Shown piece by piece: positions 30,296 to 39,066 of a stretch of 64,000 nt of DNA. Position 1 is the first letter of the stretch, and every line of letters starts with the position of its first letter. Origin of the DNA: Hexactinellida sp. DTS-2022 (taxonomy: Eukaryota; Porifera; Hexactinellida); NCBI GenBank assembly GCA_028753945.1, contig JAPNXP010000014.1, positions 5,302,607 to 5,366,606 of the forward strand, written 5' to 3'. The translations under genes were made by a program, and so were the position numbers. Under the pieces are notes generated by a model, which was given only the letters and a program-made list of their open reading frames with translations, was not told the DNA's origin and searched no databases.

Positions 30296-31045
30296 ATGAA
30301 GTATAAACGAAAGAAGCAAGCTAAGCGAATATTGCGACTTCTCAAAACTACTTTTAAATTCCATGAACCTTTGCAAATATTAATTGATGGAACTTTCTGT
30401 CAATCTGCTCTCGAGCACAAAATAAATATCAGGGACCAATTGTCAAACTACCTGTCTGCTTCAGTCAAACTATTCACCACCAAATGCGCTGTCAATGAAA
30501 TTAGCTCTCTCGGGGATTCCTTCCGAGGAGGGTTATTGATAATCAAGCAATATAAATACCTTAAGTGCACCCATGACAACAAAGATATAGCTTCGGAATG
30601 CTTTATGAGCCTGATTGGGGCTGAGAATAAGAAGCGGTATATGGTAGCCACTTTGGATCGGAGCTTAAAGTTGAAAGCTCGGGAAATTCCTGGTACGCCA
30701 ATACTAACTTTAGCGAATAACGCTTTGGTGCTGGAAGCGCCTTCCCTGCAGACCAAACTGCAGACACAGGAAATAGAGCACTCCAAGGTGTCTCCCTCTA
30801 AACAGGAAAAGTCTCTCATCGCGGGACTTAAAGCACAGCTGCCCGACGCAGGTTCAGGGGTAAAACGACACAAAAGGAAAATACCCAAAGGACCAAACCC
30901 TCTCTCCCGAAAATCAAGCAAGCAGTTGAATGGTAGGATTGCAGCGAAGAAGGGCACATCGGTGGTTAGGAATAAGCAGAGGCGGGGGCGGAAAATCAGA
31001 CAGAAAGCTAATCGCATTGTGAGCCCGATTGAACCTTCTATGTAG
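30296..31045 (+). CDS. UTP23: rRNA-processing protein UTP23 (PIN domain)
   Basis: A 249-residue intronless protein. The start MKYKRKKQAKRIL is chosen because it aligns with the UTP23 start; an ATG nine codons upstream adds unrelated residues. The PIN-like domain shows QILIDGTFCQSAL near 30, the LFTTKCAVNEISSLG block, the Cys/His segment CTHDNKDIASECFMSL (the family's zinc site region), and YMVATLDRSLKLKAREIPGTP. The C-terminal 90 residues are very basic (RGRKIRQKANR), as in nucleolar proteins. UTP23 is a small-subunit processome component needed for early 18S rRNA cleavage and snR30/U17 release. The two stretches flanking it are noncoding. Confidence 0.93.
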   Translation: MKYKRKKQAKRILRLLKTTFKFHEPLQILIDGTFCQSALEHKINIRDQLSNYLSASVKLFTTKCAVNEISSLGDSFRGGLLIIKQYKYLKCTHDNKDIASECFMSLIGAENKKRYMVATLDRSLKLKAREIPGTPILTLANNALVLEAPSLQTKLQTQEIEHSKVSPSKQEKSLIAGLKAQLPDAGSGVKRHKRKIPKGPNPLSRKSSKQLNGRIAAKKGTSVVRNKQRRGRKIRQKANRIVSPIEPSM

Positions 31046-31798
31046 TCCTATCTGCAATGCGTCCTATATAGCGATGATGTTTCTACAAATGTTATTATAA
31101 TCTCTTTATTATATCAGTTATTTAATTGTGTAGATTTCTACACAAGCTGACGTGTAGGAGTCATCGCTCTAATATTGGGTTTCGTGTGAGCAAGTTGCCG
31201 TATTTTACGCAGTAATCTTAATTTACTATCACATACATCATCCTTTCATCATTTAATTAAAACTTTTTTAACTAAAATACAGAGATCATTATAATATATT
31301 TCTAAATACGTCAGGTCTAACTAGGTTGAGTTTAGTTATTATTAAGTCTCTCTATCTCTATCAGGAAACAATTTTTTGCCTTGTCGACATGAAAAACATG
31401 ACTGACCAGTGAGGTAACATGTAGGAACACCTTGAAATTATAAATAAAATAATTTGTACCAGTCCGTACAAATAAATTTGTGTGAAATGTTGAATTTGTA
31501 AACAATTTGTTGTGGACACTATGTTTTGCTCCTTCATACTTTCAACTCACGAGCCGAAAATATGATCTACTAAGTTTCTTACATCATCACCTTATCAGTC
31601 AATAAATTTACACATAATATTTATCTTACGTAACTTAATCGTCAATACTTTCTCTTTCCAAAAATTGCTCCTCAGCTCACCAGATTGTAGCACGATCGGG
31701 CAGTATAAATAGGGAGATAGACTCCCAGTCTGCAGCTACAAATATATTCATACGATATTACCGTCCATTATAATAATCTGAAAATACAACTAGGCCGA
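31046..31798. other. AT-rich gap, UTP23 to sestrin
   Basis: No gene was seen. A 20-base inverted repeat (TTGTGTAGAT/TTCTACACAA, 31126-31145) lies 80 bases after the UTP23 stop and could form a hairpin in its 3'UTR. The right end carries the sestrin promoter. Confidence 0.5.
31704..31711 (+). promoter_or_regulatory. TATA box of sestrin gene
   Basis: CAGTATAAATAGGG is a strong TATA match, 95 bases before the ATG at 31799. A TATA promoter fits the stress-inducible expression known for sestrins. Confidence 0.5.
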
Positions 31799-33370
31799 AT
31801 GAATCAAGAACAAATCACTTGTTTATTGTCCTCAATGGAGTCCACTCGCAACTCTAAATTGGATTCTCTCCTAACTCTGATCCAATCCTTGTCGGGCATG
31901 AATGCCAGTGAGAAAGCAAAACTGTTTGCAGAAGCACACGACAAGTTCCTCCCCGAGCTGAGCACCATGCTGTACCGACTCCGGAACTCGGACCTGGAGC
32001 AGAGCCTAGAGGAAATCAGGACAGTCTTAGAAACCAAATACGATATTCCAACTCGGGAACTGGACCAGCCGTCCAGCTTCTACCACGACACGAAGCACGA
32101 CAAACTGACCCAGGAGAGACAGGCCTCGGAGACACTGGATCCCTACGAGTGCTACCTCGACGCATTCGAGATGGAGTCCCGCGTCTCTAACCTGGTCTAC
32201 ATCCTGGGCTACCACCCCAAGTTCCTGAACGTATTCCTGCAGGCGCACAGACAGATCATGTACGACAACTGCGTGCTGCCCAAGTTCTGGAGGCACTACA
32301 TCGCCATTATGGCTGCGGCCTCCCAAGGCTGTCTATACCTCGTCACTCTGGAAGAAATTAATTTCCTGAACTGCAAGGGCCCTGCCCACTGGCTGGAAGG
32401 GCTCGACAGAATTCCCACCAAACTGAAGAAGCTGCAGGAAATAAACCGGATCCTGGTGAGCGCTCCCTGGAAGCTTGAGAAGAAGCACATCGGCCAACTC
32501 GTGAACGACCCTGTTGCCGAGAACCGCTGGAGCTTCCAGCAGATAGTGCACGCCTTCCTGATCCTCTCGCGCTACCACTCGCTCTCGCAGCTGGCGCTCG
32601 GCTGCGGCATAAAGATCGAGAGCGACCATCCGCTCTGCAAGGAGTCCGTCCTCTGTTCCAAGTCCGTCTGCATTTCCAAAGCTTTCCCCGAGAATAAAGT
32701 GGCCGAGCAAATGGTAGAGAATCTCAAGACTATTGACTCGGAGATCAACTGCCACGAGACCGACGTGGATAGAGAGTTCATTAACCTGGCCACCCGCGAC
32801 CCCATTAACCCGCCCCTGTACCTCCTAGCGCCGCACCCCTACCTGCGCCGCTACCTGAGCGCGGACTACATAACTCGAGAGGAGTTCAAGCCCGAAGAGG
32901 GGATACACGACGAGCTGATTTGCCGCGCCTCCGAGTACAACTGGCTGGAGCACGGATACACGCTGCTGCAACTCATGTGCCAGGACCACACCGAGAAGAT
33001 CGTAGACGACGAGTTCAAAATGGGGGACACGCTCACGTACGGGAAGGTCGGGTCTGTGGACTGCGACAACACGCAGGAGATCCGCGTGGGGCTGAAGCGG
33101 TACACGCAGTGCCTGCTGGGACACTTCTACGAGGACTACAAGTACAAGAACATAACCGAGCTCCTCAAGGACTTCCGACTCCCGATTAAGCTCATCACCT
33201 ACTACCCATTCCTCTTCACGCGCGCGGACTTCGACCGACTGAACCCCTTCGAGTACACAGAGAAGATACACATCAACATTATCCTTATGGAGGGTCGGCA
33301 GAAGGCAGAGCTGCTGTACGCGCTAAGGGCCTACCGCGAGTACAGGAACGATCCGAACAGGCTGCACTGA
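31799..33370 (+). CDS. SESN: Sestrin
   Basis: A 523-residue intronless protein. The N-terminal half has the alkylhydroperoxidase-like helical domain: FLQAHRQIMYDNCVLPKFWRHYIAIMAAASQGCLYLV, with the conserved redox Cys at 178, then LEGLDRIPTKLKKLQEINRIL and FLILSRYHSLSQLALGCG. The C-terminal half keeps the leucine-binding/GATOR2-interacting domain: WLEHGYTLLQLM and the terminal block YPFLFTRADFDRLNPFEYTEKIHINIILMEGRQKAELLYALRAY. Length is close to that of animal sestrins (about 480-550). Sestrins sense leucine and stress, inhibit mTORC1 through GATOR2 and activate AMPK signalling. Animals other than vertebrates usually have one gene, so no paralogue number is assigned. It has its own TATA promoter and is convergent with the GST gene. 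Confidence 0.96.
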   Translation: MNQEQITCLLSSMESTRNSKLDSLLTLIQSLSGMNASEKAKLFAEAHDKFLPELSTMLYRLRNSDLEQSLEEIRTVLETKYDIPTRELDQPSSFYHDTKHDKLTQERQASETLDPYECYLDAFEMESRVSNLVYILGYHPKFLNVFLQAHRQIMYDNCVLPKFWRHYIAIMAAASQGCLYLVTLEEINFLNCKGPAHWLEGLDRIPTKLKKLQEINRILVSAPWKLEKKHIGQLVNDPVAENRWSFQQIVHAFLILSRYHSLSQLALGCGIKIESDHPLCKESVLCSKSVCISKAFPENKVAEQMVENLKTIDSEINCHETDVDREFINLATRDPINPPLYLLAPHPYLRRYLSADYITREEFKPEEGIHDELICRASEYNWLEHGYTLLQLMCQDHTEKIVDDEFKMGDTLTYGKVGSVDCDNTQEIRVGLKRYTQCLLGHFYEDYKYKNITELLKDFRLPIKLITYYPFLFTRADFDRLNPFEYTEKIHINIILMEGRQKAELLYALRAYREYRNDPNRLH

Positions 33371-33728
33371 ATAGGCTACGGAATACGTCAGAGGAGGCGG
33401 GAACATGTCCGAACAGCATCCGACTGAGTGCCAACTTTTAGAGTTTGTATATTTTGAGTATCTTTCTCATTTTAATAGTTTTTCTTTACATTACGACTAT
33501 ACAAGCAGTTTTATTGTATTTGTATGGACAACTTTCACCAGCTTGTCAGAGCGGCACACTTCTGTTGTTTTATTGTACTGTTATTAAACTTAGGAATTCA
33601 CTACACCTTTGCCAATTTATAACTATGCACAAAAGGGATACAAAATAAAATTACATGAGACTTAATAATTAACGAAACAACCGGCCTGTCTATACCTCGC
33701 ATACCTAATCGCCCAAAGCGCTGCTGGG
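33371..33728. other. 3' flanks of sestrin and GST (convergent)
   Basis: AT-rich, with AATAAA-like signals on both strands. Short frames at 33405-33648 have no coding character. Nothing else was seen. Confidence 0.5.
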
Positions 33729-34423
33729 CTATAGCTTCGACTTGAGGGGCTCCGTGTCGGTCCCGAACAGACCCAGACTCTTGATTTTGTAGATCATAGC
33801 GTGCGTCTTGTCGAAGTGCGGCTGCAGCTCCTGAATGCAGGCTGCCACCCACCGCTCCACGTTGGGGTACCCGGCCCACAGGTCCCGTCCCACCATCCAG
33901 TGCTGCGTGAGCTCGCACACGGCCTGCAGGTCCGCGATGGAGATCTCCTCTCCGATCAGGAACTTGTTCTCTCGCAGGGTGGAGTCGTTGAGGACGTCAA
34001 ACGTCTTGAGCAGCAGCTGTTTGCTTTCTAGCACCTTGGGGTGAGTGGCGGGTTTCTTCGCCATATACTGAGTGAAGAACCAGCCGGATGAGCCTATCCT
34101 GAGGTTCAGGTGGTGCCAGTCGAGGTACTGGTCCACCAGCGCCGCTTCCGCAGGTCCCGCGGGTACCAGTGGTCCGGCAGCTGTCGCGAGGCGCACAGGT
34201 ACCGGAGAATGGCCCCGCTCTCGTAGAGACAGAAGCCGCCCTCCTGCATAGCCGGGACCTTAGTGTTGGGGTTAGCGGCCCGCAGCTCGGGGTGGGAGAG
34301 GTGCTCCCCCTTCCCGAGGTTGACAACAACTTTGGTGTAAGGAATGTTGTTAATCTCTAGGAGTAGAGCGACGGCTCTTGACGGCTGAGACACCAAGTCG
34401 AGGAATACTTTGAGTCCGGACAT
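33729..34423 (-). pseudogene. Theta-class glutathione S-transferase, frame broken once
   Basis: Two adjacent minus-strand frames together encode one theta-type GST of about 231 residues. The first (from ATG 34423) has the thioredoxin-like N-terminal domain with the catalytic-Ser region SQPSRAVAL, the cis-Pro motif TKVPAM and ESGAILRYL. The second (to the stop at 33729) has the helical domain, with LVDQYLDWHHLNLR, FLIGEEISIADL and the terminal helices. They join at about 34141-34145, after RDLRKR, where one base appears to be missing from a G/C run. Everything else is intact and well conserved. The break may therefore be a sequencing or assembly error or a very young mutation. Theta GSTs conjugate glutathione to small electrophiles. 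It lies 46 bases after the glomulin stop on the same strand. Confidence 0.75.
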
Positions 34424-34469
34424 GGGGGTCTAATTAATTAAATCTATTGAGTTACAATACAATGGGTAC

Positions 34470-36181
34470 TCAGTTGCTATCTGCTATTATCTCTGTGAGA
34501 CGAGCGTTAACATCTAGAATTAAAGATAGGTTTGTTATCGCCTGATTGATAGATAATTCCCTTTGTATCTCTGAGTCGCTAGGAGCACGAGAGTTGCTCT
34601 CTGCAGCACAAACTTCTATCTCTCTGTGATAGTCTGCTATTGCTCTTGTGGCCAGGTGTCTAATCTCAGAGCAGTAGGACTCTACTTTCAGTATCAAGTT
34701 CCAGACGTGCGTTCTGTTGTCCCCCCTGCTGTCCCTCAGCAGCAGGTAGCGCAGCAGATTCAGACTGCTCAGCACCGCCTCGCTCTCCGCGGATATCTGT
34801 TCGCTGCGCACTCTCAGCACGCGTCTCAGCAGCGCCAGAAGCCGCGGGCCCGAGAAGAAGAGCCGCAGATCCGCGGGGGCCGCGTCGGAGAGCGCGAGGG
34901 CGACCTGCTCCTTGAGGAGCGTAGTTAGGAAGCCGGTGGCTGCGGAGTGGGAGACTCTCCAAAACAGATATTTGAACAGCCAGTGCAGCAGCGGAGGGCA
35001 GTAGAGACGGAACAGTTTCTCGAAAATGCGAACAGCTGATTTCCTGTGGGCCTCCTCGTCGCTGTAGATCATCACTTGAGTGAGCGCGTGGCTTATCTCC
35101 CCGTATGTCTCCCACTCGCAGTGCGTGCCCAGCTGACCGCGCGCCTGAGTCAGCTGATCCAGCAGACGCAGCCCCATGGCGGTGAGGCGCGGCGCGGAGA
35201 ACGAGAGGAACGCCGCGGCCGGGAAACAGCTGGACTCCAGCAGGTAGAGACGCGAGTAGCAGAGCGGGAGGGCCCCCATGAGCAGGCCCTGGTGAATGGC
35301 CAGATATGTATAGTGAGCTATGCCGAGTCTAACGAACTTATTGAAAGATTCCTGCTCCTCTCCTTCGAACCCAGACTCGACAGTTATGAACAATTGGTAC
35401 AAACCCTCGCTGTTGGTGAGTAGGAAGCTGGGCCTGAGTCCGCTGCCTATCAGTTTGTTGAATAGGAAATGGTAGCAGAAGTCCTGTGCGGTGAAGTCCA
35501 GAAATGAGATGTAGAACCCAAGCAACCAGAGCTGGAACGAAACTATGGTAGGAATGTCTATGTGCGTGTAGTGCATGGGCTGGTGAAGAGATGTGAGAGA
35601 GGAAAGGAAGAGAGAAATAGAAATGCAAATGTAGTTTAATCGGAATCTGTTAGTTGTGTTTGAGTTGATGAGTTTCAGCGCCTGGGACTGGAGATCTAAC
35701 TCGAACACTGAGTTTAGCGACAATAACCATTCTATTTCTCCTCCCAGCTGTTCCGAATCGGTTTCTCTCTCGCACTCTTCGCTCCACTGGCTCACCAGCT
35801 CCAGCAGTCTCCTATTCTGCGTGCAGACACAGTAGGTCTGGAGATCAGCTGGGAGAGAGTTAGCTACCTGGGCTAGCAACCGGAGTTGCACAAGGAACGC
35901 GATCATGTTGAACGTGTCCTGGCACTGGCAAGAGAGCTCCAGCAGTGCGATAACAGCCTCCTTGGGGCTGCAGGCAGACACAACGTACTCCAGCGTAGGC
36001 AGAGAGGCGAGCCGCGCGTCTCCCAGCAGCCTGGAGAAGAGATGCGGGATTAAATCGAGAGACTTATCCCTCAGCTCTTCTGCCGGGAGGCCGTATATCT
36101 CCTGGTGCACCAGAGAAAGCTCGCTAGCGTCGCTGTCCCGCAGACGAGACAGGAGGCTCTCAGTCGCTGGATCCAGGCTAG
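34470..36181 (-). CDS. GLMN: Glomulin (FAP68/GLMN), N-terminus not located
   Basis: One exon gives about 570 residues. It matches glomulin in many places: CSPKEAVIALLELS near the start, FFSGPRLLALLRRVL, LSSLNLLRYLLLRDSRGDNRTHVWNLI, and the C-terminal helix INQAITNLSLILDVNARLTEIIAD. Glomulin binds RBX1 and inhibits cullin-RING ligases, and its C-terminal HEAT-like domain is the RBX1-binding part; that part is complete here. The frame is open upstream to an acceptor-like TTTGTAAGCAG ending at 36182, and there is no in-frame ATG before about residue 90. The first 50-60 residues of the family must then lie on an upstream exon that I could not find. The TTAA-flanked element lies just upstream, possibly inside that first intron. 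Confidence 0.88.
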
Positions 36182-37193
36182 CTGCTTACAAATAGGGATA
36201 CTATTGGTATAATTCGAGTTATGTCCCCATTGCTAATCCATTTGTTACACAGCATTAACGGTGTCCGGACAGGGCTAATTACAGAAATTCTATTATTCCA
36301 CCGGAATTTTTTTTTTAAATAAATATACACTCAATGACATAAATATTTGTCCTCCAATCTTAATTTTGATTTTGTCATTCATAAGTGTCACAATACGACG
36401 TTGCAACACCTCCATATATGGTAAAGATTACAAATTTTGCCGATATCATTGAAATTTTACAGTAGAGTATGAGTAATTGTAGACATTATCTTGTTTTTTC
36501 TAGAAGTAATATATTGGGGGGGAATACTAAGACACTTTAGAATCAAAATGAAATGTTAGTAAGTGACTATATTGAGAAATTAGAACAAATAAACACTTAA
36601 TTTTCAAATGCTTGTTTCAAAGAATAATAAAATTGATTTAGAAAGCTTAGTTTTGATGAAATGGATTGAGTTATCTTTACAAACTCAACTGCATTGTCAA
36701 TAACATAACTATATCGAAAAGAAATAGGAAGTAGAATGAGTAATTTATGATTTGGGATTGAATATAGGAACAGAATGTGTGAAATTTCCCAATAAATTGA
36801 AGAAATGTGGACTTTGAATCGAAAACTGTAAAAAAATCGAGGAGAAAAAATTAAATTCATTGTTATCGCTAGTTCGATAGGTTTCTAAGAAACTCAATTT
36901 CTTATACAACAACTAGTTAGAAGTTGGGAAGTGCTTCTACAAAAGATTATAGACTATTAGACTATGTTACGGTCAATTAGAAGCCATTTTTAGAAATTCT
37001 ATTTATAATTTCCTACATTTTGAAATTTGAATTTTTAAAAGTGCAGTTATTCTTAGAAATGCCTTCGAAGATACTTGTTATGAATCACAAGTAGTTATGA
37101 AGAAGCAATACAAATTTACCATTGTAATTTGTCTGAATCCCTATCCGGACACCGTTAAACATAATGGTTAAGGTATCATTTATAATAAGGTAA
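36182..37193. other. Gap between NDUFA3-like and glomulin genes, mostly a mobile element
   Basis: Apart from the inverted-repeat element described separately, only about 70 bases next to glomulin and 35 bases next to the NDUFA3-like stop remain. No first exon for glomulin could be recognised in them. Confidence 0.5.
36255..37158. mobile_element. ~0.9-kb nonautonomous DNA transposon with TTAA flanks
   Basis: Left end CGGTGTCCGGACAGGGC (36259-36275) is repeated inverted at the right end as CGGTGTCCGGATAGGGA (minus strand, 37154-37138), 15 of 17 identical. Both ends are flanked outward by TTAA (36255-36258, 37155-37158), the target duplication of piggyBac-type elements. The 896-bp body is very AT-rich, with no transposase; an 87-codon frame inside is of chance composition. 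The TTAA duplication suggests a piggyBac-like superfamily, but the TIR does not begin with the usual CCC, so the family is uncertain. Confidence 0.65.
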
Positions 37194-37472
37194 CTAGAAG
37201 AGATCGTCCTCGAACTTCTTCCTGAACCAGGTGCGGCCCGGGTCCTCTATGTCCTCCTCCACGGTTACCTCCAGCACGGGCCTGCGTCTCTCCTTGGCAG
37301 TCTCTGGCCACGGGTACTCGATTGGGAAGTCTCTGTTCGCCTGGAATTGTCTCTGCGCGGACGGCAGTAGTATGACCCCAATGGGGCCGATAAGACCGCC
37401 CACGATTGAGATAAGAATGATGGGTTCTCTCTGCCAAGCAGTCTTCGTCATGTGAGCTAATTCCGCTCCCAT
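37194..37472 (-). CDS. NDUFA3: Complex I subunit NDUFA3-like (B9)
   Basis: A 92-residue intronless protein. It has one membrane segment at about 18-38 (IILISIVGGLIGPIGVILLP), preceded by AWQREPI and followed by a proline-rich PIEYPWPET segment. NDUFA3 is a small single-pass accessory subunit of complex I with the same order (W-x-K-E-P, hydrophobic segment, YNYPVP). The acidic and basic C-terminal tail is longer than in NDUFA3. Small proteins give limited evidence, so the assignment is likely but not certain. The ATG is two bases after a strong acceptor-like GCTTTTGCTCTAG, and the gene starts only 66 bases after the cyclin H stop. This suggests a trans-spliced downstream cistron. Confidence 0.65.
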   Translation of the reverse strand: MGAELAHMTKTAWQREPIILISIVGGLIGPIGVILLPSAQRQFQANRDFPIEYPWPETAKERRRPVLEVTVEEDIEDPGRTWFRKKFEDDLF

Positions 37473-37538
37473 TACTAGAGCAAAAGCGGTAACTTATTTC
37501 GCATTGCAATCCTAATTAAAGTTCCTACATACAAAGCA

Positions 37539-38408
37539 TTAATCCGGTATTTTAATTCTGAACATAAACTGGGGGTCTCTGGGGTCATATTCAGGGTTCC
37601 TGCACTTTGCCAATTTCCCCTCCACTTTCTTCCACTCCGAGTCTCTGTGCGCTATATCGCTGTGTCGCCGCAGTATTTGCTGCTGCGCCCGGACTATGCG
37701 ACTGGCCTGCCGCATTCCGTCCGGCTGGTCCGAGAAGAGACACTCGGAGAGGTACTGCTCTATGTCCAGCCCCATCTCCTCGCAGGAGACGCAGATCGCG
37801 CACAGGGCCAGCTGGCTGGGCGGGTACAGGAACACCACGTCCGTAAGGATCGACAGAGACAGGTACTTCTCGCTCTTCTCCTTCAGGAGGTCTATCTCCT
37901 CCGAGTGTCGCACCTTCATGTCCGTCAGCAGTCCGTGCAGCGGCCTGTACGGGCTGTGCACCGCCAGCTCGCAGTCGAGAGCGCTCATTACCGTCAGCTC
38001 GAAGGAGATCACGGTCTTCCCCACAATAGACTGCATCTCCTTGGGTAGCACCTTCAGGAACTGGTCGATGGACAGGTGGTACTCGTCCACCTTGAAAGCG
38101 AGGTAGGCACACGAGAACATCATGTCTCTGGGCTGCAGCTGCAGCGCGGCCTCGCGCAGGTACAGTCGGTTGTAGTACGTAAGCGCGGTGTATATGGTGC
38201 TGGGAGGGACGGGGGGGTGGTACACGGAGCAGAACTTGATGAGCTCTCTGGAGTAGTGTCTGATGAGCAGCGACTGCTCCTCCAGAGTTATGGGCTCAGT
38301 CGGCTTGTGGGACTCCAGGTGCCGCTCGTAGGCCTCTCGGCGCTGGCGCTCTACGTGGGACTGGTCCGGGAACAGCCAGTGCTTCTTCTGAGTGCTCTCA
38401 TTGAACAT
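37539..38408 (-). CDS. CCNH: Cyclin H
   Basis: A 289-residue intronless protein. It starts with MFNESTQKKHWLF, equivalent to the N-terminal helix of cyclin H. The first cyclin box includes LIKFCSVYHPPVPPSTIYTA, YYNRLYLREA and CAYLAFKVDEYHLS, and VHSPYRPLHGLLTDMK begins the second half. The block DVVFLYPPSQLALCAI in the second cyclin fold is also conserved. Human cyclin H is 323 residues; the acidic C-terminal tail is shorter here. With CDK7 and MAT1 it forms the CDK-activating kinase, which is also part of TFIIH, so it acts in both cell-cycle control and RNA polymerase II CTD phosphorylation. Confidence 0.93.
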   Translation of the reverse strand: MFNESTQKKHWLFPDQSHVERQRREAYERHLESHKPTEPITLEEQSLLIRHYSRELIKFCSVYHPPVPPSTIYTALTYYNRLYLREAALQLQPRDMMFSCAYLAFKVDEYHLSIDQFLKVLPKEMQSIVGKTVISFELTVMSALDCELAVHSPYRPLHGLLTDMKVRHSEEIDLLKEKSEKYLSLSILTDVVFLYPPSQLALCAICVSCEEMGLDIEQYLSECLFSDQPDGMRQASRIVRAQQQILRRHSDIAHRDSEWKKVEGKLAKCRNPEYDPRDPQFMFRIKIPD

Positions 38409-39066
38409 TATGCATAGCAGACTAACCTAGCTAGATATACAAATGTATTCTGTGTAACGCTAATTGCTGTTCTCGGGGAAATGTTCCTAACTATTTAGAC
38501 ATTTCCATTTCATTTATTCATATCGACCTGACTGAACTGCGTAATACAATGAGTTGATTTGTCCTGTGCATAATGGCAATCCTCTACCTGGTGTGTTCTT
38601 CCACTCCGTAACATGTGTTCACATATTCAGTACAGCGAATCTGAGGTAGGGCCTTTCTTCTTCTACAAAATGATTCATAAATATTCGACTCAAGAAGATT
38701 GTGTTCACATTTTGGAGACAAAATTATTCCTCCGACCTTAAATGACCCAATGGTGTACACCATGCATAGGTGGGCAATCACTTGGGAAAACTAGCTGCAA
38801 GAGTACCACCCATAGCGCACTTATTCCTCGCAGGGATTGTACCCAATTATAGTATATTATTAGATCATTTATTTCGGATTTCTTAAACAAAACAAAATCT
38901 CATTAAACTATATCATCTTGGTAATTAAAACTAAATCCCGATGATATACGAATAAACGCTTGCTAATACAGATAGTAAGGGAATCCATCAAATTATCCAA
39001 TTCGTGACTGATGATACATTGAATCGGCTATAAAACTCCGCGCAGTGAGAAGAGAGCCACAATGCA
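38409..39066. other. AT-rich gap, cyclin H to third bZIP-like gene
   Basis: Divergent promoters. A 65-codon minus-strand frame at 38584-38781 contains several Cys but no recognisable domain. The TATA box of the bZIP-like gene is at the right end. Nothing else was recognised. Confidence 0.5.
39029..39035 (+). promoter_or_regulatory. TATA box of third bZIP-like gene
   Basis: CGGCTATAAAACTCC, a strong TATA match, lies 32 bases before a minimal upstream frame ATGCAATGA (39062-39070), whose stop overlaps the true ATG at 39067. The predicted leader is only a few bases long. Confidence 0.5.

Noticed and set aside
36597-36860. 87-codon minus-strand frame within the TTAA element
   Set aside because: It is Phe/Ile/Ser/Lys-rich, as expected for random AT-rich DNA, and has no transposase motif.
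38584-38781. 65-codon minus-strand frame with several Cys
   Set aside because: Cys spacing fits no zinc-finger pattern, and no family was recognised; treated as chance.
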